The notes below the pieces were generated by a model, which was not told the DNA's origin, did not search any database, and saw nothing but the letters and a program-made list of their open reading frames with translations. A stretch of DNA of 6,426 nucleotides from Nitrospira sp. (lineage in GTDB: Bacteria > UBA9089 > CG2-30-40-21 > SBAY01). Below are positions 1-6,318 of this stretch, piece after piece. Every line of letters begins with the position of its first letter. Positions within the stretch are counted from its first letter, which is position 1. A program made the position numbers and the translations under genes. Where the stretch lies: positions 1 through 6,426 of the forward strand of contig SBAY01000276.1 in assembly GCA_005239945.1 (NCBI GenBank). The letters run 5' to 3'.

Positions 1-36
1 ATACCTTGGTGTGGTTAAAGCGATAAACCTCCTTTT

Positions 37-52
37 CCAACCGTTAGGTTGG
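37..52. repeat. Short inverted repeat, CCAACC/GGTTGG
   Basis: CCAACC at 37-42 and GGTTGG at 47-52 are perfect complements around the 4-nt loop GTTA. On the plus strand the stem can be lengthened by a U-G and a U-A pair. The sequence just after it (GTTGGGATTTG, 49-59) recurs in the degenerate REP-like copy near 5946-5956, so the two places may share a worn-down repeat. No T-run follows, so it is not a convincing terminator. Confidence 0.45.
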
Positions 53-75
53 GATTTGGTTGCGGCTCTGCTGCG

Positions 76-108
76 CTGTGTAATCTGTGGATTAAATCCG
101 GCAGATTA
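76..108. repeat. Two-copy 9-nt repeat overlapping a hairpin
   Basis: CTGTGTAAT (76-84) is followed directly by CTGTGGATT (85-93), a tandem pair differing at two positions. The second copy also takes part in a hairpin. TAATCTG (81-87) pairs with CAGATTA (102-108), and the inner GGATT (89-93) can pair with AATCC (95-99). Variants on 'CTGTGTAATCTGTGGATT' seem familiar to me from intergenic DNA of many environmental bacteria, but that is recollection and not a search result. Confidence 0.5.
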
Positions 109-160
109 TTTCTTACCGTATTACTGCCACCTTACCTATTTTACAACCCTTCAAATTCCA

Positions 161-192
161 TTTCGTGCTTTCATCTTTTCGTTATTTCGTGA
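161..192. repeat. Four-copy 8-nt tandem repeat (TTTCGTGN)
   Basis: Four octamers follow one another without gaps: TTTCGTGC (161-168), TTTCATCT (169-176), TTTCGTTA (177-184) and TTTCGTGA (185-192). TTTC is invariant at the start of each unit, and the first and last differ only in the final base. It lies about 80 nt past the A2M stop codon. No gene or palindrome accompanies it, and its function is unknown. Confidence 0.7.
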
Positions 193-269
193 TAAAAAAT
201 TCCTTTCAAATTATCTGTTACCTAACCAGAAATTTTCCAGGTTTTGTAATGTCTTTGAGGGGGAAAATC

Positions 270-1352
270 TTACGGCGATACTATCTTTACCAGGCCACTT
301 GAGGCAGTAGAGATGTAAGTTGGGTCATACATACATTCTGCGGTTATGGGTGGAAGCGTGAATTCGCCGCAGGTAACCGGGCGAAGTGCATAGTAAAAGG
401 TGCGCTGTGTCTTTTCTGGCAACCTCATATAAAGCAAAAGCCTGTCATCTCGTATGTCCATATAATCAGGTTTGTAACTCTGCTCCTCAATCCAGGGTAT
501 GTTCGCCCTTGATTCAAGGCGTGGATTTTCTATCTCCAATCCCGCAGGCAGCATATCACAAATAATGACATTCTCCAATTCCTTATCCAATGCCTCCATA
601 GTTATTTTGGCAACTATTAAATCTCCCTGTTTTATCCCTTGATAATTTATCACCTTGCCGTTAGCGTCCAATAATTCTCGTCTAACCTTGATTCCTTTAT
701 CAACCTCTGGCACATCCGCTCCTTTGGGCACACCGTAAACCTGCCAATAAAGGTAACAATTACCTTTACCCTGTATTTGAGTCTCGATCTTTTTCCCGGC
801 TAATTTACTATCCTCAACAGTTAAACCTTGTTGGGTGAATTCACGGTATGTTTTCCCAAAAAGTTTAATTACCCCTTTAAAATCAGCCTTTGTTTGTTCT
901 TTAAATGCCTTACCCAGGGCAAGAAAGGCAAAGGCATTTTCCTGGGTGGTGTACCATCTCCCCATTTCTGCCGATTCAGTCAAGTTTTTAATTAAAACAG
1001 GGATACCGGGACTATTGGGCAATATTTGGGTTAATATATCCAGCATGATGGCATTTTCGCGTGGGGATGAATTAAAATTCCCACCTGTTTGGCGCTCGAC
1101 TGTTTGGGGATGTATTTCGGTAGGAAGCAGGAATTTAGCCGTCTTCATATCCCCTGCCAGAGCAAAACAGCTGGCTAATTGAAATTGAGAAGAGGCAGGA
1201 AGCTCTTTAAGTCTATTCTCTTTAATATATTGAATAGTATTTTTGGGTGGTCTACCGGCCAATGATAAGACATAACAGGCATAGACCTGTTCTTGAAGCT
1301 CATATTCGTTATCAAATTTCCCTTTTATTCTCTTTTCAAGATAGGAAAGCAT
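270..1352 (-). CDS. Alpha-2-macroglobulin family protein, C-terminal part after an in-frame amber codon
   Basis: This is the continuation, in the same frame, of the A2M gene at 1431-5702. The frame stays open from the TAG up to here, and 26 family-like residues (starting GSIYATHFLVEAKK) precede the first Met at 1352. It supplies the rest of the helical thioester domain, including the family-like WYTTQENAFAFLALG (about codons 1584-1598). It ends in a bacterial MG10-like domain (about 1660-1800) with the motif DMLPAGLEIENP and the segment DIRDDRLLLYM, and closes with TAA. The coding quality shows no decay: no further stops or frameshifts occur over 386 codons. I see no good ribosome binding site before ATG 1352, so separate translation is doubtful. 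It is best read as the back half of one 1,810-residue protein that is interrupted, misassembled or read through. Alone it lacks the thioester Cys and could not trap proteases. Confidence 0.85.
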   Translation of the reverse strand: MLSYLEKRIKGKFDNEYELQEQVYACYVLSLAGRPPKNTIQYIKENRLKELPASSQFQLASCFALAGDMKTAKFLLPTEIHPQTVERQTGGNFNSSPRENAIMLDILTQILPNSPGIPVLIKNLTESAEMGRWYTTQENAFAFLALGKAFKEQTKADFKGVIKLFGKTYREFTQQGLTVEDSKLAGKKIETQIQGKGNCYLYWQVYGVPKGADVPEVDKGIKVRRELLDANGKVINYQGIKQGDLIVAKITMEALDKELENVIICDMLPAGLEIENPRLESRANIPWIEEQSYKPDYMDIRDDRLLLYMRLPEKTQRTFYYALRPVTCGEFTLPPITAECMYDPTYISTASSGLVKIVSP

Positions 1353-1430
1353 CTTTTTATAGACACGGTCTGCGACCTGGTATTCTGCCTTTTTTGCCTC
1401 AACCAGGAAATGGGTAGCATAGATACTGCC

Positions 1431-1433
1431 CTA
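1431..1433 (-). other. In-frame TAG interrupting the A2M gene (codon 1424)
   Basis: The codon reads TAG on the minus strand and is in frame with both flanking open frames (the top base of each codon is 2 modulo 3 on both sides). Flanking protein sequence is YWPGSSDINE before and GSIYATHFLVEA after. In A2M relatives the residue just before this '(G/L)S/T-x-Y-x-THFL' block is usually Trp (recollection of family sequences), and TGG to TAG is one G-to-A transition. No other in-frame stop occurs in 1,810 codons. The protein uses TGG normally for Trp, and the window's two true gene ends use TAA. Confidence 0.9.
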
Positions 1434-4400
1434 TTCATTTATATCGGATGACCCTGGCCAATATGAGAATGCCCCGGAATCAATCTGCATCGATTCAAGT
1501 TTAGCTATACCTTCTTCGATATAATAATCCGCGCTGTTATGTTTAAAGAGTTCCGGCTCAGCTATTTTAGCCAATTCATCAAAATAGATAAGTGGAAATA
1601 CCTTAGATGTTGTCTGCTCGATACAGCCATGTGGATACCTTAAAAGATACTGTAATCCCCCACTAAATTTGACTGCCGGAAAAGAAGAAATGATGATTTT
1701 TGCCTGTTCGGTGCCTGCCAACCAATCACCAGGTAATTCAAATACTTGAGGAGAAGCTGAGGTAATGACAAAACTTCCACTCTTAGTTATCACTGGGGAA
1801 AAAGGTCTGATTGGCAGTTCTGTGGTTACCTCGGTCTTCTCTCCCAGGCCAAAGGCAAAAAGTTTGAATGTCACCTTACCGATGGCATCTTTTACCTTTA
1901 ATTCAAAGAAGACTATCTTTTCTTTATTTGGGGAAACTTTTACTGCCCTGGTAGCCTCACCTATAATCTCTACCGGTCCATAAACCTTAAGTGAAATAGT
2001 AAATTCGCCTGCTTTTCCACAACCATTGAAAACGGATACTGGCACTGTAAATCTATCTCTTGCCGTTAAAAATCGCGGGAATATAGGTGTCAAAACGATT
2101 GGGTCTCTGACGATTACCTCTGTTTTAGCCGAGCCAAAATATGCCTTTGAGGAAGCCACGGCCATCAGCCGCAAACTACCTTGAAATTCCGGGACATCAA
2201 AACTTACCTTTGCCAGACCATTATCATCGGTTTTGATTATCCCTGACCAGAGTGAGACCGGTTTGACCCGGGTAACGCTCACCGGGGTAATGTGTTTTTT
2301 GCGCACCTTCTCCATATAATCTCCAGACGGAGTAGATTTTTTTGTCTCCTCTACCTCCGGTAAAATAAAGGAGTAGATATCATAAGAATCCACATCAAGT
2401 CTCTTTTTACTATAGAAGAAATCGAACGGGTCAGGGGTCTGAAAATCCGTCAATTGGCATATCCCTTCATCAACGGCGGCTAAAGTCAGCCAGGCAGAAT
2501 TAGAACAGCCCTTTACCTGAATATGGACATCAAGTTTATTTTTAGGTCTGATTGTTTTGAGTGCGGTGATAGTTATAGTTGGCCGATGGGAGGAACAATC
2601 TACCCTAAGTGGAGCAATACCAAATGCCCGCATGGGTGTATGGCTATCTTTTGACTCTATTGACCTGATGATTGTCGCCGTCAGATAAACATTGGGTTTG
2701 TACCCTTCTTCTACAGGAACCTCAATAACAGCCGTATTTTCCTTTAAATTGAATATTCGATAATTGACTACCTTTTCACGCTCGATACAAAGAAGCATCT
2801 TTCCTGGAAATGGTGCCTTGATTTGCACCCTGGCTATTTCCCCGGCTGAATAAGTTTGCCGGTCCAGGTCAATCTCGATGCGGTCAGGATTGGCCATTGA
2901 CCAGGGCGCATAGCCCCAGCCAGAGGCATAAAATCTAAGAGAAGCGGCTGACTTGTTTTGTGGGTCTGAAATGACTATTTTATACTCACCGTACTCTTTT
3001 GGCACAAAACTAATCCGTTTCATATCCTGGGGATTGAAGCTGAAGGATTTTACCAACTGGTCATTCCGCTCAGAAACATATCTATAGTAGCCTGAGCTAT
3101 CTTTTTTAAGCACAGAATGCCAGATAATCCGATAAAAGGAGGCAGAAAGTGTGTTGGGTCTAATCTTTTCGCCTTGAGGATTAACGGCAATATAATCCAC
3201 CTCGTATTTCTTACCAATTTCAGCATAACCTTCAACTGAGGCTCGAAGGCCAATATAAAATGGATAGGGATGAATATCCACACTGGTATAGGCACTTACT
3301 GCCCGCCCCCCATGTTCCTTGACCGTGGCCGATATTACCCCTTTTAAACTGGCCGGTGGATAGATTTCTTTGGGGATATTTATAGAGAATCGGTGAGTGC
3401 CTTTTTCATCTAATTCTGCCTCTCCAACATCAAGATTCACCTCTTCAAATCCCTTATCGGCATCACCGAAGGTATAATCACTCCATTTCTTGGGGGTGAA
3501 CGGATGTGCCTTAATCTGGCATTGTGCCGTAACATTTCTCCCGGCCGCCGGTGGACCAAAAAGACAGAGCCCGGTTACATCAATCAAGACATCGTTACCG
3601 GTCGAATAAAAATTTTTATCCGTTGCAATCTTAACCTTTATTTTATCCGGCATAAAATCTTCGACATGAAAATCTACCCGGCCAATCTCTTCATCTCCAA
3701 CTAATAATTCAGCCAGGTATCTTCCGATCTTGGCGTAGTCAGGTAGGTTAAGTTCGAATTCACCAATCCCGGTGATTGTTTTAGAAAATTCTTTGAAGAT
3801 AACATTCGTTGGGTCTATTATTTGAAGTTTTACGGGAAATTCTGGTGGCAAACTAATATCTTTACCCCGAACAAGACAGACAATATGGGCTTTATCACCA
3901 GGTCGAAATACGCCGCGGTCGGTATATAAATATGCCTCATAGCCAGAGGTAAGATGTGGTCGGCCACCTATATCGAATGAAGATGCCGGCATACGGCAAT
4001 CATCGAATTTAAGATAAGAAAGGTCTCCTCCAAGAGAGGCAGTAATGATATATGGGGTAAAATCCTCTATTTTATTTTTCAGGTCTTTGATGACAAGAAT
4101 GCCATTATTATCTGTTTTACCACCGGCTAAAAGTTGATTGTTGTTGCTGATAAGATTTATTTCGACATCTGATAATGGTGCCAGGGTCTTGAGTGAATTT
4201 ACCCAGACAACTAAGTCATCCTGGGCAAGTTTTGCCACTATCCCCAAATCCGTAGCCATGACCAACAGGCAATCATGACGCCAATACTCCTCCTCATCAT
4301 AAATACTAACCTTGAATAATCCCTTCCTTTTATCATTAATGAATTGCCCAATATTAAGGACAGTAGTCACTATCTGATTTTTCTCTGCCTCAATGGTCAT

Positions 4401-5702
4401 TTCTTTTTCATAAATCTTTTTACCAACCCCAGGGCTTTCCCAATAAGCATACGGGTCATACTGAGATAAATAATAGACAAGGTTATTAGCAAATATCTTA
4501 TTTACCTCTATATTAAATTTTTTCAAATTGACACTTTCTATGCCGACATTCATCTTTCCCTGGCGACAGAGGAAAATACCTTTATGCTGAAATGATAAAC
4601 TGGGTTCTAAATCCTCTAATCGGACAGTGGTAGAGAAATCCTTTTGCAGGAATGTCCCATCTTCTCTTGGAAGTCCTTCAGCTATATTAACCTGGTATCT
4701 ATCTCCTGGTTTAAAGTTACCTTTTAGATTAAGATAGCGATCATCCTGCTCTACTCGAAAATCAATCATTGGGTCAAGTTTGATGTAATCTTTAGCTATC
4801 TTTGAGTCGATTGCGGCTGAAAACTCTATGCGTATCCAACAGTCTCGCCCACTTTGTTGAGAATAGACCTGGTAGACTTTAAGATTGGGTTCTACCTTCA
4901 TCTCGCCAATAAAATCACATGCCAACCCTAATTTACCCTCAACGCCGGTTAGTTCTTTATCAACCCTTAATTTAATAAGTTCTTCATCTTGACCCCGTTT
5001 TATCACTTCGGTTATAATTTTAAATACCTTATTAGGCTTATCCTCGGGGTGAATGGTAAATGGTATCGAGCGCTGGCCAACCTTCAGGTCATAATAAAGT
5101 TTAAGATGGTCTTTTAATTTGATTGGGTCAACTGACTGGTTAAATTCTAAACTCCACTCGATTCTTACCTCGATTTTAGCCTTTCTCTCAAAGATAAATC
5201 GTGGTAGGGCATGAGTGATTTTCAATCGTTCGGTGTAGAAATCGAATTTCCTTGTTCCTTTAAAAAAACTATTTTCTTTGGTACAGATTTTAGGAAGTAC
5301 CTCGATGGTATAGGGCGTAGCAGGTGGTAAAGAAATCTCGGGAAAGAATCTGAGCATTCGGGTTGAGAGCCATTTGAACCTACCGGGAATTTTAGGTTCA
5401 AAGATGACCGGGACATCTTTGGGGAAAAGAATGGTATTAATTTTTGACTCATCGACTATGTCCGCCGTAAATTCCAGGGTAAAATTTGTCTTGAGCGGCA
5501 CCTCGCCGGTAGGTGAGACGGAACTGATTTCAACAGGTATCCTGCCACCATAGCGAATATAATGCACAGCCGTAGATAATAAAAAGATGGTTATTACCCC
5601 AGCGATTGTATAAGTAATTATAGTTATAGCTTGTTTAGATAAAGGAGCTGGAATCTTTTTAAATACCTCTAAAATTTTTTCTTTTAATGATTTTAATGAC
5701 AT
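1431..5702 (-). CDS. Bacterial alpha-2-macroglobulin (thioester type), front part ending at an internal TAG
   Basis: Bacterial alpha-2-macroglobulins are large periplasmic protease traps: cleavage of a bait region exposes a Cys-Gln thioester that binds the attacker. Residue numbers count from the ATG at 5700-5702, chosen because a strong GGGGG-type ribosome binding site lies 8 nt upstream. A Lys-rich start is followed by one membrane helix (about 25-49) with no lipobox Cys, so the protein is probably anchored N-in to the inner membrane. Beta-sandwich MG domains follow, with RGVFRPG (596-602) marking the MG2-like domain. Then come a bait-region domain (about 930-1110, containing VDEGI with D1078), a Lys/Arg-rich probable bait loop (about 1116-1145), an A2M domain starting at SLWSG (1150-1154), and the thioester YPHGCIEQTTS (Cys1360, Gln1363). 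The gene stops at codon 1424 inside the thioester domain and continues in frame at 270-1430. Full length would be 1,810 residues, in the family's range. Family call is firm; whether it is functional is open. Confidence 0.93.
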   Translation of the reverse strand: MSLKSLKEKILEVFKKIPAPLSKQAITIITYTIAGVITIFLLSTAVHYIRYGGRIPVEISSVSPTGEVPLKTNFTLEFTADIVDESKINTILFPKDVPVIFEPKIPGRFKWLSTRMLRFFPEISLPPATPYTIEVLPKICTKENSFFKGTRKFDFYTERLKITHALPRFIFERKAKIEVRIEWSLEFNQSVDPIKLKDHLKLYYDLKVGQRSIPFTIHPEDKPNKVFKIITEVIKRGQDEELIKLRVDKELTGVEGKLGLACDFIGEMKVEPNLKVYQVYSQQSGRDCWIRIEFSAAIDSKIAKDYIKLDPMIDFRVEQDDRYLNLKGNFKPGDRYQVNIAEGLPREDGTFLQKDFSTTVRLEDLEPSLSFQHKGIFLCRQGKMNVGIESVNLKKFNIEVNKIFANNLVYYLSQYDPYAYWESPGVGKKIYEKEMTIEAEKNQIVTTVLNIGQFINDKRKGLFKVSIYDEEEYWRHDCLLVMATDLGIVAKLAQDDLVVWVNSLKTLAPLSDVEINLISNNNQLLAGGKTDNNGILVIKDLKNKIEDFTPYIITASLGGDLSYLKFDDCRMPASSFDIGGRPHLTSGYEAYLYTDRGVFRPGDKAHIVCLVRGKDISLPPEFPVKLQIIDPTNVIFKEFSKTITGIGEFELNLPDYAKIGRYLAELLVGDEEIGRVDFHVEDFMPDKIKVKIATDKNFYSTGNDVLIDVTGLCLFGPPAAGRNVTAQCQIKAHPFTPKKWSDYTFGDADKGFEEVNLDVGEAELDEKGTHRFSINIPKEIYPPASLKGVISATVKEHGGRAVSAYTSVDIHPYPFYIGLRASVEGYAEIGKKYEVDYIAVNPQGEKIRPNTLSASFYRIIWHSVLKKDSSGYYRYVSERNDQLVKSFSFNPQDMKRISFVPKEYGEYKIVISDPQNKSAASLRFYASGWGYAPWSMANPDRIEIDLDRQTYSAGEIARVQIKAPFPGKMLLCIEREKVVNYRIFNLKENTAVIEVPVEEGYKPNVYLTATIIRSIESKDSHTPMRAFGIAPLRVDCSSHRPTITITALKTIRPKNKLDVHIQVKGCSNSAWLTLAAVDEGICQLTDFQTPDPFDFFYSKKRLDVDSYDIYSFILPEVEETKKSTPSGDYMEKVRKKHITPVSVTRVKPVSLWSGIIKTDDNGLAKVSFDVPEFQGSLRLMAVASSKAYFGSAKTEVIVRDPIVLTPIFPRFLTARDRFTVPVSVFNGCGKAGEFTISLKVYGPVEIIGEATRAVKVSPNKEKIVFFELKVKDAIGKVTFKLFAFGLGEKTEVTTELPIRPFSPVITKSGSFVITSASPQVFELPGDWLAGTEQAKIIISSFPAVKFSGGLQYLLRYPHGCIEQTTSKVFPLIYFDELAKIAEPELFKHNSADYYIEEGIAKLESMQIDSGAFSYWPGSSDINE

Positions 5703-5710
5703 AGTAATTA

Positions 5711-5719
5711 CCCCCTTTC
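5711..5719 (-). promoter_or_regulatory. Ribosome binding site of the A2M gene
   Basis: On the minus strand GAAAGGGGG ends 8 nt before ATG 5702. It resembles the AGGAGG core in spacing and purine content, although the run is G5 and not GGAGG. It decides the start. An in-frame upstream ATG at 5777 has no such site and would lie only about 7 nt from the predicted transcript start. Confidence 0.75.
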
Positions 5720-5720
5720 T

Positions 5721-5767
5721 TTTTAGGTGATGGATAGTGGGTAATGAGTTATGGTGGTAGGTAAGGT
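5721..5767 (-). repeat. G-free, 7-nt-periodic leader of the A2M transcript
   Basis: Written on the plus strand, heptads follow in register: GGTGATG (5726), GATAGTG (5733), GGTAATG (5740), AGTTATG (5747) and GTGGTAG (5754). The plus strand has no C from 5721 to 5767, so the A2M mRNA leader has no G over 47 nt and should be mostly unstructured. GGGTAATG at 5739-5746 is the exact complement of CATTACCC at 5775-5782, so an 8-bp stem could close the first part of the leader. Confidence 0.55.
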
Positions 5768-5790
5768 CGATTCCCATTACCCTTCAAAGG

Positions 5791-5819
5791 ATTATATCAC
5801 TCAGGCAACATATTGTCAA
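5791..5819 (-). promoter_or_regulatory. Sigma-70-type promoter of the A2M gene
   Basis: On the minus strand TTGACA (5819-5814) and TATAAT (5796-5791) are both perfect consensus boxes separated by 17 nt. TGA precedes the -10 box, giving an extended -10. A T-rich stretch just upstream (5820-5832) resembles an UP element. Transcription should start near 5784, leaving a leader of about 80 nt before ATG 5702. No operator is obvious apart from the 8-bp inverted repeat in the leader, so expression may be strong and constitutive. Confidence 0.82.
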
Positions 5820-5888
5820 TAAAAAAATAAAAGGGGTGGTAATGCCTCAGTTACGGGTGGGGAAGAATCTATAATAATGCCACCCCTT
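5819..5888 (-). terminator. Possible intrinsic terminator facing left, before the A2M promoter
   Basis: Read on the minus strand, AAGGGGTGG (5888-5880) is perfectly complementary to CCACCCCTT (5839-5831), a 9-bp GC-rich stem. A T-tract (TTATTTTTTTATT) follows at once. It could stop transcripts coming from intI. The loop of about 40 nt is long, and the first arm also forms the local hairpin of a REP-like copy, so the terminator role is uncertain. The T-tract doubles as the region upstream of the A2M -35 box. Confidence 0.4.
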
Positions 5889-6050
5889 CGGGGTTATGAT
5901 TATTTGTTTGGGCTGTTTTGCTACAATAATATCACCCTGTTGGAGTTGGGATTTGCCTTTAATAATTTGCATTATTTAATCCCGAAGGGATGATATTATT
6001 GTAGCATTTGTTGAACAATTACAATTAAACCCCAAAGGGGTGACATTATT
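5868..6050. repeat. Cluster of four REP-like hairpin elements
   Basis: Four copies of a unit close to TAACCCCGAAGGGGTG followed by RYATTATT can be seen. Copy 1 is on the minus strand (5868-5896; stem ACCCC/GGGGT, loop TTC). Copy 2 is minus and degenerate (about 5919-5951), keeping GGGTGATATTATTGTAGCA. Copy 3 is plus (5977-6006; stem TCCC/GGGA). Copy 4 is plus (6026-6050; stem ACCCC/GGGGT, loop AAA). Their centres lie about 44-53 nt apart. Copies 2 and 3 face each other and share an arm of about 20 nt, so the cluster is a head-to-head inverted array. Such elements are often moved by REP-associated tyrosine transposases (family knowledge), but none is in the window. Confidence 0.7.
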
Positions 6051-6098
6051 TTCACAACTGATAACTGGTATATTAATCATTCGGTATTATCCTGTTTT

Positions 6099-6130
6099 CT
6101 GGTTATCATGCAAAAAGTAATGATAACCAG
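6099..6130. repeat. Perfect 11-bp inverted repeat
   Basis: CTGGTTATCAT (6099-6109) and ATGATAACCAG (6120-6130) are exact complements around a 10-nt A-rich spacer. No T-run follows on either strand, so it is unlikely to be an intrinsic terminator. It sits 31 nt upstream of a -35 box at 6162, where an operator or activator site could lie. Part of the motif (TAACTGGT) occurs once more at 6062-6069. Confidence 0.7.
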
Positions 6131-6161
6131 TTAGACTTATACAAGATTTGCTAATTTTTTC

Positions 6162-6190
6162 TTGACTTTTTGACTGAATTGTGGTAATAT
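6162..6190 (+). promoter_or_regulatory. Rightward sigma-70-type promoter 1
   Basis: TTGACT (6162-6167) and TAATAT (6185-6190) are separated by 17 nt, and TGG precedes the -10 box. Transcription would start near 6197. An alternative -10, TATAAT at 6202-6207, has only a weak -35 (TTGTGG, 6179-6184) at 17 nt. No plus-strand gene follows in the window; the transcript would run towards the 3' end of intI. Confidence 0.5.
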
Positions 6191-6211
6191 ACAGAAAACT
6201 ATATAATAACT

Positions 6212-6245
6212 TGTTAGGTAATTACGGTCTTCTAACACTATTTTT
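6212..6245 (+). other. Small stem followed by five T
   Basis: TGTTAG (6212-6217) pairs with CTAACA (6232-6237) across a 14-nt loop, and TTTTT follows at 6241-6245. It lies about 15 nt after the predicted start of promoter 1 and could end a very short transcript. The stem is short and AT-rich, so this is weak as a terminator. GTTAGGT at 6213-6219 also fits the integron core-site pattern GTTRRRY, which could be chance. Confidence 0.25.
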
Positions 6246-6289
6246 CGACACTCATTATTTAGTTTCAGTATCTTTAAGTAATTTTTTGT

Positions 6290-6318
6290 TTGACAATCCA
6301 ATTCAACTATGGTATAAT
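6290..6318 (+). promoter_or_regulatory. Rightward consensus promoter 2, antisense to intI
   Basis: TTGACA (6290-6295) and TATAAT (6313-6318) are both perfect consensus with a 17-nt spacer, and TGG gives an extended -10. Transcription would start near 6325, just past the 3' end of the minus-strand integrase (stop at 6328-6330), so the RNA would be antisense to intI. No plus-strand gene is visible in the remaining 100 nt. Confidence 0.6.

Larger units (their letters stand above)
1..269. other. Gene-free region downstream of the A2M gene
   Basis: I see no credible gene on either strand here. The stretch lies 3' of the A2M stop codon (TAA on the minus strand at 270-272). It contains a 6-bp GGTTGG/CCAACC hairpin (37-52), a two-copy 9-nt repeat (76-93), a hairpin (81-108), a four-copy 8-nt tandem repeat (161-192) and an imperfect palindrome (224-243). 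None is followed by a clear T-run on the minus strand, so I cannot assign a terminator to the A2M transcript. The plus-strand open frame across it reads through these repeats and resembles no family I know. Confidence 0.7.

Noticed and set aside
27..34. Perfect AAGGAGGT ribosome-binding sequence on the minus strand
   Set aside because: No ATG, GTG or TTG follows at workable spacing before the window edge.
224..243. AACC...GGTT imperfect palindrome as the A2M terminator
   Set aside because: The stem has mismatches and a weak AT core, and no T-run follows on the minus strand.
11..310. Plus-strand open frame of 99 codons at the left end
   Set aside because: It reads through short tandem repeats and hairpins, overlaps the end of the A2M gene, and shows no family resemblance or ribosome binding site. 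Similar products are likely mis-annotations of repeat DNA.
835..1182. Plus-strand open frame inside the A2M gene
   Set aside because: It is antisense to well-conserved A2M sequence, as are the shorter frames at 1765-1983 and 3504-3704. The minus-strand frames at 3050-3295 and 5222-5452 are likewise out-of-frame shadows.
1431..1433. TAG as a pyrrolysine codon or evidence of a changed genetic code
   Set aside because: The position is normally Trp in the family, no known code reads UAG as Trp, and this is the only case in the window. A single nonsense change or sequence error is simpler.
5703..5777. In-frame upstream ATG at 5777 as the A2M start
   Set aside because: It lies about 7 nt from the predicted transcript start, has no ribosome binding site, and would add 25 residues encoded by the heptad repeat. 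ATG 5702 has a strong site at 8 nt and leads directly into a signal anchor.
5868..6050. REP-like cluster as a CRISPR array
   Set aside because: The units are in both orientations, diverge in sequence and are palindromic, with no uniform direct repeats or unique spacers.
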